A stretch of DNA of 64,000 bases, taken from Fischerella muscicola PCC 7414. Its GTDB lineage: Bacteria; Cyanobacteriota; Cyanobacteriia; Cyanobacteriales; Nostocaceae. Both the position numbers and the translations under genes were made by a program. The stretch is from NCBI RefSeq assembly GCF_000317205.1, contig NZ_AJLK01000189.1, forward strand, positions 35,895 through 99,894, written 5' to 3'. This document shows positions 56,105 to 64,000 of the stretch, one piece after another (position 1 is the first letter of the stretch; the number at the start of each line of letters is the position of its first letter). Below the pieces are notes generated by a model, which saw only the letters and a list, made by a program, of their open reading frames with translations, made no database searches and was not told the origin of the DNA.

Positions 56105-56746
56105 ATGCAAATCAGCGATCGCCAAACTCTATCTTCACCCAACAACCTCACACAAACTCCCCGTATTGCCTCTGTACGTCGCACAACGGGAGAAACGGAT
56201 GTCCACGTTACGATTAATTTAGACGGTACAGGAGTTTGCAATGCAGCAACTGGCATTCCATTTTTAGATCATATGCTGCATCAAATCGCCTCCCACGGAC
56301 TAATTGACTTAGATATCCAAGCTACGGGAGACTTGCATATTGATGACCACCACACCAACGAAGATGTAGGCATTACCTTAGGACAAGCAATCAGTAAAGC
56401 ATTAGGTGACAAAAAAGGCATTGTCCGCTTTGGTAACTTTCTTGCACCTCTTGATGAAGCCTTAATTCAGGTAGCACTCGATTTTTCGGGTCGTCCCCAT
56501 CTCAGCTACGGTTTGCAAATCCCTACCCAGCGCGTTGGAACTTATGACACCCAGCTAGTACGAGAATTTTTTGTAGCCTTGGCTGGTAATAGCCAGATGA
56601 CATTGCACATTCGCCAGTTAGATGGGATTAATTCTCATCACATTATAGAAGCCACATTTAAGGCATTTGCGAGGGCAATGCGGATGGCGATAGAGATTGA
56701 TCCCCGTCGTGCAGGGTTGATCCCCAGTTCTAAAGGAGTGTTATAG
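56105..56746 (+). CDS. hisB: imidazoleglycerol-phosphate dehydratase
   Basis: 213 residues from ATG 56105. Metal-binding motifs [19 protein letters not shown] and [18 protein letters not shown] and the later [19 protein letters not shown] carry the His/Glu ligands of the two manganese ions. It catalyses the dehydration step of histidine biosynthesis. This is the monofunctional form with no phosphatase domain, as in other cyanobacteria. An open frame from 56042 exists only because the hairpin repeat lacks stops. The CRISPR array starts 98 bases after the stop. Confidence 0.96.
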   Translation: MQISDRQTLSSPNNLTQTPRIASVRRTTGETDVHVTINLDGTGVCNAATGIPFLDHMLHQIASHGLIDLDIQATGDLHIDDHHTNEDVGITLGQAISKALGDKKGIVRFGNFLAPLDEALIQVALDFSGRPHLSYGLQIPTQRVGTYDTQLVREFFVALAGNSQMTLHIRQLDGINSHHIIEATFKAFARAMRMAIEIDPRRAGLIPSSKGVL

Positions 56747-56844
56747 GAGGCAGAAGACAGAAGACAGAAGGCAGAAGGCAGAAGGGTAAAAAGTGAAGAG
56801 CTTTTATAGTAACTTTTATTGCTTTCAACAAGCCTTCTTTATAA

Positions 56845-59004
56845 GTTCCAATCCCTGATAGGGATTTGTGTAAATTGCAACGCAACAGCTAACGCCTTTT
56901 CGATAATCAAAATCGGTTTCAATCCCTAATAGGTATTTGTGTAAGTTGCAACATTCAATTTAAGCGTACCAGTATCAGAGGGTGCGGGTTTCAATCCCTA
57001 ATAGGGATTTGTGTAAGTTGCAACCATTTCATCACTCCTTTATTTCTCTGTTATTTTCACGTTTCAATCCCTAATAGGGATTTGTGTAAGTTGCAACATT
57101 TTGGCTTTAGGGCAACTAAAGTCTTACAATGAAGTTTCAATCCCTAATAGGGATTTGTGTAAGTTGCAACCAGGGAAGTAGAAGGCATCACCGTCTATTA
57201 TCGCGGTGTTTCAATCCCTAATAGGGATTTGTGTAAGTTGCAACGCGTCAATGTACCGGAGTTAGCGCGATCGCACTTCAGTTTCAATCCCTAATAGGGA
57301 TTTGTGTAAGTTGCAACCCATTGTTTTCTTCTAGAATCCCGCCAAACATAGTTGTTTCAATCCCTAATAGGGATTTGTGTAAGTTGCAACCTTGCTGAAG
57401 TTGAGTTACAGCCGCTTGTAAGGCCGTTTCAATCCCTAATAGGGATTTGTGTAAGTTGCAACTTAACCCCGACCTGCGGGTACTCTTCAAAAATCCACAG
57501 TTTCAATCCCTAATAGGGATTTGTGTAAGTTGCAACCAAATAAGCGATTCTCAATCTAATAAGCTAATAGCGCTTGTTTCAATCCCTAATAGGGATTTGT
57601 GTAAGTTGCAACGGAGCAAAACAATGTTTCAAGATTCATCAATTAATTTCGTTTCAATCCCTAATAGGGATTTGTGTAAGTTGCAACACAACAATAACAA
57701 CAACCTAAGTATAGGAGCCATCGTTTCAATCCCTAATAGGGATTTGTGTAAGTTGCAACCCCAAGGCCTCCACTAGGATACCCCAAGGCTACCCAGTTTC
57801 AATCCCTAATAGGGATTTGTGTAAGTTGCAACATAGACATAGAGGAGGCCAAAATGGACTATATTACGGAGTTTCAATCCCTAATAGGGATTTGTGTAAG
57901 TTGCAACGCTATTTGAATGCCTGGGTTTGTCTCTGTTTTACCGAGATAGTTTCAATCCCTAATAGGGATTTGTGTAAGTTGCAACTTTGCCGCCTCGCTG
58001 AGTGCCACAGATGGCAACGTTTCAATCCCTAATAGGGATTTGTGTAAGTTGCAACCAATCAAATGAGGCACCGTTTCGATTACATAATGGTTTCAATCCC
58101 TAATAGGGATTTGTGTAAGTTGCAACGAACAAGGCTCGTTCTTCCAAGGCGAGGGTGGGCGCGTTTCAATCCCTAATAGGGATTTGTGTAAGTTGCAACT
58201 TGGAGGCTCTTTCCGCTGGAGATAGCTCTTTGGGAATTGTTTCAATCCCTAATAGGGATTTGTGTAAGTTGCAACGGAGCGGGCTAAAGAGGCGTATTAT
58301 GGCACCTAAGTTTCAATCCCTAATAGGGATTTGTGTAAGTTGCAACTAGGAGAAAGTGATGGCAAGCCGAGAAAGCCCAGCCGTTTCAATCCCTAATAGG
58401 GATTTGTGTAAGTTGCAACCCCGCATCGTGTCTCTTGACCGCATCAGATACCAGGAGTTTCAATCCCTAATAGGGATTTGTGTAAGTTGCAACAATAACC
58501 AGATTAAAGATATTCAGCACAAACAGACGTTTCAATCCCTAATAGGGATTTGTGTAAGTTGCAACGTGACGCTAAGTTCCCTGTGGGTGACCTCAAAGGG
58601 GTTTCAATCCCTAATAGGGATTTGTGTAAGTTGCAACTAAGTAAAGCCCAGAAAGTAGCCAGTACACTCCAGGTTTCAATCCCTAATAGGGATTTGTGTA
58701 AGTTGCAACGGTAGTGAAGCCAGCTGGAGCGCCCCCCAGACCTCCAGTTTCAATCCCTAATAGGGATTTGTGTAAGTTGCAACTTCTACACTTTCCGCCG
58801 TAAGCCCGGGCAAGTGGTCGTTTCAATCCCTAATAGGGATTTGTGTAAGTTGCAACTTTACTGGTGGTAAAGATTTTGATCCCCAAGAAAGGGTTTCAAT
58901 CCCTAATAGGGATTTGTGTAAGTTGCAACCTATATATATAATAGAGATGTGACTAGGAGAAAAAAATGTTTCAATCCCTAATAGGGATTTGTGTAAGTTG
59001 CAAC
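56845..59004 (-). CRISPR. CRISPR array: 30 repeats of 37 bp, 29 spacers
   Basis: Repeats begin GTTTCAATCCCTAATAGGG and end GTAAGTTGCAAC; spacers are about 34-41 bp. First starts: 56845, 56916, 56988, 57061; last: 58893, 58968. The two leftmost repeats are degenerate (56845 has three changes, 56916 one), so the old end is on the left. Read on the minus strand the repeat ends GATTGAAAC, giving an ATTGAAAC 5' handle as in type I/III crRNAs, so transcription and the leader are on the high-coordinate side. No cas gene lies in this window. Short open frames across the array are artefacts. Confidence 0.97.
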
Positions 59005-59250
59005 TGCTCAATTTGGAAGCCTTGCTGTATTTGATTTTCAAGGTTCAGTGGTGCAGACCTGGAGTAAATATAGCTTTTGAGCGATCGCAGTGTCAAGAGT
59101 GACTTGAAAAAAATTGCCTCAAAAGCTTTACTGGTAAGAGTTTCAGACATAGCGCAAACCTCTGTTTTGATGTGAATGGTTCAAACCCGCAACAGCCATA
59201 GCTTTCAGGCAGAAAATTTGAGTCTTTATATAAAACACCTACAGGTTGGC
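59005..59250 (-). promoter_or_regulatory. putative CRISPR leader
   Basis: This AT-rich, gene-free DNA flanks the intact, presumably newest, repeat (58968-59004) on the side that transcription should come from. A HIP1 octamer occurs at about 59082. The call rests on array polarity. The rest of the stretch to 59620 has a CTCTGCG repeat copy (59332-59404) and no gene. Confidence 0.5.
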
Positions 59251-59331
59251 GCAACTACAGAAACTCAACATTCCCTATTATCCTCAACAACCTTAGTACA
59301 AAATTTCACAAACTCGTAACGAATATAATTC

Positions 59332-59404
59332 TGAAAAACTCTGCGAACCTCAGCGCTAACTTTGCGTCCCTCTGCGTTTAAAAACACCATAACTTTACAC
59401 AAAG
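59332..59404. repeat. dispersed CTCTGCG repeat, copy 2
   Basis: Starts CTGAAAAACTCTGCG and continues to CTCTGCGTTTAAAAACACC and ACTTTACACAAAG, parallel to the copy at 26882-26957. The order of blocks is the same with several changes inside. Confidence 0.6.
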
Positions 59405-59620
59405 GTTACTTAGGAATGCAATCAAGTTGTCGGTAGGTTGAGTAGATAGCCAGCTTTAAATCATTTCTCTGAGGTTGTCCAATAAATTATCAGACAACTT
59501 TGAAATTATATTTATATGTGGATTTCACCAGAAGGATTTTTTCATTGGCTAGCTTGACCAACTGAAAGCAAATTTAGCTTAGTACCACATTTACTGAAAC
59601 AGTTAAAATCCTTGATAAAA

Positions 59621-59705
59621 CGGAGAGGGGGGGATTCGAACCCCCGTAGGATTTCTCCTAAACGCATTTCGAGTGCGTCACCATCAACCACTCGGACACC
59701 TCTCC
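59621..59705 (-). tRNA. tRNA-Ser (anticodon CGA)
   Basis: 85 bases on the minus strand with a long variable arm, as in class II tRNAs. Acceptor GGAGAGG pairs with CCTCTCC; the D-region reads TGTCCGAGTGGTTGA; the anticodon stem ACGCA/TGCGT encloses CTCGAAA, giving CGA; the T-loop is GTTCGAATC. CCA is not encoded. Confidence 0.95.
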
Positions 59706-59918
59706 AAAAACTATTTATACTTTTTTACAGCGAAACTATAGCTACGCCTTTCCTATTATAGCACTATATCATCTTAATACCAATTTACAAAAAAATACAA
59801 CACATGGATAAAACCTCTTCCCAATCATCCTTGCTAAGGCAGGATTCCATTAAGCAGGTGGGGCTATCTGTTGTATTCAAGTATAATTTAGAGACTTTGT
59901 CTTGATAATTCATAAACT

Positions 59919-62255
59919 TCACAATACAGAAGTTTTATTTTCTGTCGTCTGGATAAATGGCTCAAATTCTCTTTGAGGGGTCCATTGAATTGCCCCATCT
60001 TTTCCTGTAAAGTATAGTTTGGTTTGACCTTGATTAATTTCTGACAAAGCTTTTTGGTCAATATTAGCGCTAGTGGCGATCGCTACTTGTGGTTGCAGAG
60101 CCGTCACTAGTTCTTTTAAAGATTCACCAGAACACCATAAAACTTGTGGACGAGGTAGTCCTCCTGTTTGAACTAATTGACTTATTTCAGTAGATTTAAT
60201 ATCGCCTACTAATAACCAAGATTGACCTTGAATTTGCATTTGTAAAATGGGCGATTCTTGATTAATTAATTGAGCCACAATAATATCAGTAGTAAGTGTT
60301 TGACCTACTGGCAGAGCTTGGTAAACTCCCTTTTGCTTTTGTACTGACTGTTGAATTACCTGACTGATGAGAAGATTTTCTCGTGTAGGAGCATAATCAT
60401 AGAAAAATTTGATTGGTAGAGTTTGTATTACTTCTAACCAACTATTGCTATTACCATTGTGTTGAAAATCTGAAGCGATCGCCCAATCAATCTGATTGAC
60501 TCCCTGTTGTTGTAAAAACGGTAATATTGTAAAACGTCCCGTTCCTTCATCACCACTATTAATAAGTGTCACTTTACCTTGGTTTTGCACTATGATTACG
60601 GGTTGATCATCAGCTGCTAAAACTGTAATCCGAAATAATGTGTTGGCAGAATACCAAACCGGAATCAATACCAAACCAAAAGCAATAAAACTGGCAAACC
60701 ACCAACGTTTTTGCCACCAACTTGTTACCCAAACCAAAATAATTAGTATATAAATAGTAAGTAGTTGCCAAATGCCAATTTTACCAACAGCGTAAGAATT
60801 TCCTGGGAGATTACTGAAAAATTCCACTAACTTAATTAACCAATCAGTAGGGTAATTTAATACTCCAGCTAAAGTACTGCCAGCATCGGGAACAATTAAG
60901 GCAACCACCGCACTAATAATTCCACCTATACTAATCACTGAAATTAAAGGTGTGCTAATGATATTCAGCAGTAGACTGTAAGTAGGCACAACTCCAAATA
61001 CAAAAAGTTGGAGTGGTAAAGTCCAAATCATCGCAGCCAGGGGAACAGCAATTAAAGAAGCGATCGCAGGCGGTAGCCATTGTAAACGTTCAGTCAAAGC
61101 CGGGACTGTAACTATTAACCCCAGTGTTGCTAAAAAACTTAACTGAAATCCTAAATCCCAAATCCATAAAGGATTAAACAGCAATAATATAGTTGCCGCA
61201 ACTAGTAATGATCCTAATTGTTTGACTTTGCGCTTTAATCCTAAAGCGATTAAAGCAGCAAATCCCATAATTACAGCTCTTAATACCGCAGGTTGGAAAC
61301 CTGTTAAACAGAGGAATAGAATTAAAGCTAAACTACCCAGGGTAATTTGCGTTGATTTTTTCAAGCCTTTTGTTAAACCCAGGACTACACCCAAAATCAA
61401 CGAAGTTTGAAACCCAGATGCTGCTAAGGCATGAGCTAAACCAGCTTGGACAAAAGTATCACGGGTATTGTAAGGTAAATCAACAGCCTTACTACCTAAC
61501 ACCATTGCACTTACAAGTGGCCCTGCTGGAACACCCAAGAATTTAACTTGCGATCGCACAATACGTTCTCTAACTTGCCACCATCCCCATTGAGGTTTTT
61601 CTTCATCCAACACATTTACTAATCGTCCCACCAAACCAGCAAACGCCCCTTCCTGTTGGAGATATTTCTGAAAATCAAAAGCGCCAGGATTGGATGGCGG
61701 TTTTGGTTTATATAAAATCCCAGTAATTGCTACTTCCTGACCAGGGTACAATCCAGTAGCCTGAAGTATTGGTACTGTTACATACAACTTACCCGTTACA
61801 CCTTTACCTAAACCTACTGAACCCTTATCATTTTTAACTTCATCTAGCTTATTTGCTTCTAACCAAAACTGTCCTCTTTGGCTACGAGTGAGGCGTGGTG
61901 TACTGATCACCTCACCCCGAACTATCACAAGTTGTTCTTGATTACTGTTTTCTGGCGGAACAAATTTACTAATATCGTTTACCCCTACTTGGGGAACCCG
62001 TAGTGGAAAATATAAAGTTGCCAACAACCCGACTACCCCAGCAATGAACCATACTCTGGAGTGGGGGATATTAGACAACTGTGGTGCTGTCTTAGTTTTT
62101 GACAAAACTTTTTGCAAGGTTAAGCGTCGTCTTTGCAAAAAAACTGCCCCTACTATACCTAAAAGCAGCATCCAAACTCCGCCCCAAGGAATTGCTGTAA
62201 ACAACAACCCAAGAATATAGCCTAGACAAATAATTACACCACTGGTCTGAATCAT
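59919..62255 (-). CDS. comEC: ComEC/Rec2-family DNA-uptake channel protein
   Basis: About 778 residues from ATG 62255 (MIQTSGVIICLGYI). The N-terminal part has two or three membrane segments and an OB-like region (VIVRGEVISTPRLTRSQRG). The Competence domain (about 280-560) has LAHALAASGFQTSLILGVVLG and many membrane helices. The C-terminal domain (about 610-778) sits where a metallo-beta-lactamase-like domain is expected, but the HxHxDH motif is missing (SDFQHNGNS instead). ComEC forms the inner-membrane channel for transforming DNA. Upstream codons to 62432 overlap the DUF4079 gene and are not used. Confidence 0.88.
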   Translation of the reverse strand: MIQTSGVIICLGYILGLLFTAIPWGGVWMLLLGIVGAVFLQRRRLTLQKVLSKTKTAPQLSNIPHSRVWFIAGVVGLLATLYFPLRVPQVGVNDISKFVPPENSNQEQLVIVRGEVISTPRLTRSQRGQFWLEANKLDEVKNDKGSVGLGKGVTGKLYVTVPILQATGLYPGQEVAITGILYKPKPPSNPGAFDFQKYLQQEGAFAGLVGRLVNVLDEEKPQWGWWQVRERIVRSQVKFLGVPAGPLVSAMVLGSKAVDLPYNTRDTFVQAGLAHALAASGFQTSLILGVVLGLTKGLKKSTQITLGSLALILFLCLTGFQPAVLRAVIMGFAALIALGLKRKVKQLGSLLVAATILLLFNPLWIWDLGFQLSFLATLGLIVTVPALTERLQWLPPAIASLIAVPLAAMIWTLPLQLFVFGVVPTYSLLLNIISTPLISVISIGGIISAVVALIVPDAGSTLAGVLNYPTDWLIKLVEFFSNLPGNSYAVGKIGIWQLLTIYILIILVWVTSWWQKRWWFASFIAFGLVLIPVWYSANTLFRITVLAADDQPVIIVQNQGKVTLINSGDEGTGRFTILPFLQQQGVNQIDWAIASDFQHNGNSNSWLEVIQTLPIKFFYDYAPTRENLLISQVIQQSVQKQKGVYQALPVGQTLTTDIIVAQLINQESPILQMQIQGQSWLLVGDIKSTEISQLVQTGGLPRPQVLWCSGESLKELVTALQPQVAIATSANIDQKALSEINQGQTKLYFTGKDGAIQWTPQREFEPFIQTTENKTSVL

Positions 62256-62377
62256 GAGACTTTTGTAAAGATTAGCGCCCCACGCATTACTAAAGAATGA
62301 AACTAAGTATAAATGTAAAAAAGTCCACTTATGTGGACTTGTAATACTCGATTGCGATCGCCTTAACTTAATTTTGA

Positions 62378-62857
62378 TTACAGAGATATACCTAACTGTA
62401 ATCCAAGTACGGCATGAACAACCATCAAACAAAGCGCGCTACTACCCAAGTATGCATGAAGTGCGCGTAAACCAGGTTTATTACCACCAAATTTGCTGAA
62501 AGAAATTACAGCATTGATCCCCAGCAATAACAGCAAAATTGAACCAGTCCAAAAGTGAGGACTTTGAAAAATTGGCTGATGTTGCATCACCAGGGATAAT
62601 ACTCCTCCGGTGTAACCTAACGCCATAAATAAAAACATCCAGGGTGCAAGTTTGCGATGATCACTGCGACTTTTCGAGGCTACTTCTTTATCTTCAGCAA
62701 GTCGTCCCCGCCAGCCAGTGAACCCCACAAAGCTGCCCATAACAAAAATGACAATACCCATCATCGCTGGATGTCCCCAATGTACAATCGGTTCAGGAAC
62801 TCCTAAAGAACGAAACCAAGCTGCGATCGGTTCTAAAATTTCAGTAAAGTTAACCAT
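62378..62857 (-). CDS. DUF4079-family membrane protein
   Basis: 159 residues with about four membrane segments, starting MVNFTEILEPIAAWF. Conserved His residues sit near the membrane segments (HWGHPAMMGIVIFVM, SLVMQHQPIF, LHAYLGSSALCLMVVHAVLG), which could bind haem, but this is not shown. The family is common in cyanobacteria and plastid-bearing organisms, with unknown function. It lies between glyQ and comEC on the same strand. Confidence 0.75.
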   Translation of the reverse strand: MVNFTEILEPIAAWFRSLGVPEPIVHWGHPAMMGIVIFVMGSFVGFTGWRGRLAEDKEVASKSRSDHRKLAPWMFLFMALGYTGGVLSLVMQHQPIFQSPHFWTGSILLLLLGINAVISFSKFGGNKPGLRALHAYLGSSALCLMVVHAVLGLQLGISL

Positions 62858-63028
62858 CTTAATCCCACACCATCACTTAGTTGTCCAGTTTCCCCTCAAC
62901 CATAACCACTTTGGTATAAGACTAGGGGAATATATTGCGTAAGTTATAACTTAATTACAGCTGCCACTGAGCTTTCAGCTACGTTAACGCATCTCCAAAT
63001 AACAATTTAATCTTTGTTAGATGCCGAT

Positions 63029-63907
63029 TTAACCACCTGTCTTATTTAACAGTGGAAAAGCTAACTTTTCTCGCTGTTCTACATACAGTTGTGCCACCTT
63101 GCGTGCCAAATGTCGAATTCTACCAATGTAGCGAGTCCGTTCGGTAACTGAAATTACCCCTCTCGCATCCAGCAAATTGAATGTGTGTGAACACTTCATC
63201 ACATAGTCCAAGCTAGGTAAAACCAATCCTTTTTCTGTTAATTGCTGTGCCTCCTGCTCATACATATTAAATAGTGTCAGTAGCATCTCAGGATTAGAGG
63301 CTTCAAAGTTATAAACACACTGTTCGATCTCGCCTTGAAGGTGAACATCACCATAGGTAATGTTATCTGTCCAGTGGATCTTAACCATAGCCTCCACTCC
63401 CTGGAGATACATCGCTAAACGTTCCAAACCATAGGTAATCTCAATCGAGACTGGACGACAATCAATACCCCCACACTGTTGAAAGTAGGTAAACTGGGTA
63501 ATTTCCATTCCATCTAACCAAACTTCCCAACCAGTACCCCAAGCACCTACAGTTGCATCTTCCCAGTTATCTTCCACAAACCTAATATCATGGTCTTCCG
63601 GACGGATACCCAAACCCCTTAAAGAGTCTAGATAAATTTCTTGGATATTATCAGGTGAAGGTTTAATCAGTACTTGGTACTGATAATAGTGCTGAAATCG
63701 ATTTGGATTTTCGCCGTAGCGCCCATCAGTAGGACGGCGACAAGGTTCAACGTAGGCTACAGCCCAAGGTTCTGGCCCTAAAGCTCTTAAAAATGTATGC
63801 GGGTTTTTAGTTCCTGCTCCCTTTTCTATATCGTATGGTTGGGCGATCAAACATCCGCGACTGCTCCAAAACTTATGCAAAACCTCTATTACCGACTGAA
63901 AATTCAC
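63029..63907 (-). CDS. glyQ: glycine-tRNA ligase, alpha subunit
   Basis: 292 residues and the usual length for GlyQ. The start [31 protein letters not shown] and the motif [32 protein letters not shown] are class II synthetase hallmarks of the alpha subunit, and [23 protein letters not shown] carries motif 3. It joins glycine to tRNA-Gly with the beta subunit (GlyS). The beta gene is not in this window, which fits the split arrangement in cyanobacteria. The 110 bases to the right edge hold its promoter region only. Confidence 0.97.
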   Translation of the reverse strand: MNFQSVIEVLHKFWSSRGCLIAQPYDIEKGAGTKNPHTFLRALGPEPWAVAYVEPCRRPTDGRYGENPNRFQHYYQYQVLIKPSPDNIQEIYLDSLRGLGIRPEDHDIRFVEDNWEDATVGAWGTGWEVWLDGMEITQFTYFQQCGGIDCRPVSIEITYGLERLAMYLQGVEAMVKIHWTDNITYGDVHLQGEIEQCVYNFEASNPEMLLTLFNMYEQEAQQLTEKGLVLPSLDYVMKCSHTFNLLDARGVISVTERTRYIGRIRHLARKVAQLYVEQREKLAFPLLNKTGG

Positions 63908-64000
63908 AACAATCCTTCCGTAAAGTCAACATTGCCTAACCCATTGTTGCTTAAAGTCGTTATTGCAAGCAGCTTTAGGGCATTAAAAAATGGCGAAAAA

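Noticed and set aside
57447..58640. Several open frames across the CRISPR array with repeated LIGICVSCN- or SIPNRDLCKLQ-type segments
   Set aside because: They are translations of the CRISPR repeat; the periodic peptide follows the 37-bp repeat exactly.
62256..62432. N-terminal extension of comEC
   Set aside because: It overlaps the DUF4079 gene, has no hydrophobic or family character, and ATG 62255 starts directly at a membrane helix.

Overview
The window is chromosome-type DNA of a filamentous, probably heterocyst-forming cyanobacterium (Nostocales-like). Evidence: frequent HIP1 octamers (GCGATCGC) throughout, a full-length NtcA with a GTA-N8-TAC box upstream, the carboxysome shell protein CcmP, cyanobacteria-specific families (DUF3084, DUF3146, DUF4079), pentapeptide-repeat proteins, and the hairpin and tandem repeats typical of these genomes.

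Region 1 (1 to about 21.74 kb) is visibly richer in G+C than the rest and is packed with stress and protein-quality genes. It holds the end of a PAS histidine kinase, two single-domain response regulators, a lysyl-phosphatidylglycerol-synthase-like membrane protein, a ClC channel remnant, an unusual protein joining a ribosome-hibernation (HPF/RaiA) domain to a sigma-70-like domain, a CBS-pair protein, gnd-zwf, a GH13 amylase, hsp20-lon-marC, a UbiB/ABC1 kinase, groES-groEL and ftsH. It ends at a fragment of a tyrosine recombinase that overlaps the ftsH stop, followed by a fragment resembling the tail of a Tn3-type transposase. I read it as an imported or mobile stress-tolerance island built from cyanobacterial DNA. 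The genes would work together on ribosome parking, NADPH supply, folding and proteolysis.

Region 2 (22 to 49 kb) is AT-richer and has ordinary cyanobacterial gene content with many dispersed repeats: a GT2-TPR glycosyltransferase, a lipoprotein alkaline phosphatase, a carotenoid oxygenase, ccmP, putA, a GT39-type membrane glycosyltransferase, an LpxB-related protein, an ABC exporter, a hybrid histidine kinase, a BtuF-like protein, an emfourin-type inhibitor next to its M4 protease, hspA and a PAS-Crp fusion regulator. Several genes show repeat-driven change: in-frame insertions in the carotenoid oxygenase, putA and GT39 genes, and a 20-bp duplication that breaks a YdeI-family gene.

Region 3 (49 to 64 kb) has a 1.85-kb gene-free stretch carrying a MITE and a TnpB remnant, tRNA-Gly(GCC), a run of housekeeping genes (yqgF-like, DUF3084, ntcA, fabI, hisB), a 30-repeat CRISPR array with no cas genes in view, tRNA-Ser(CGA), comEC, a DUF4079 gene and glyQ.
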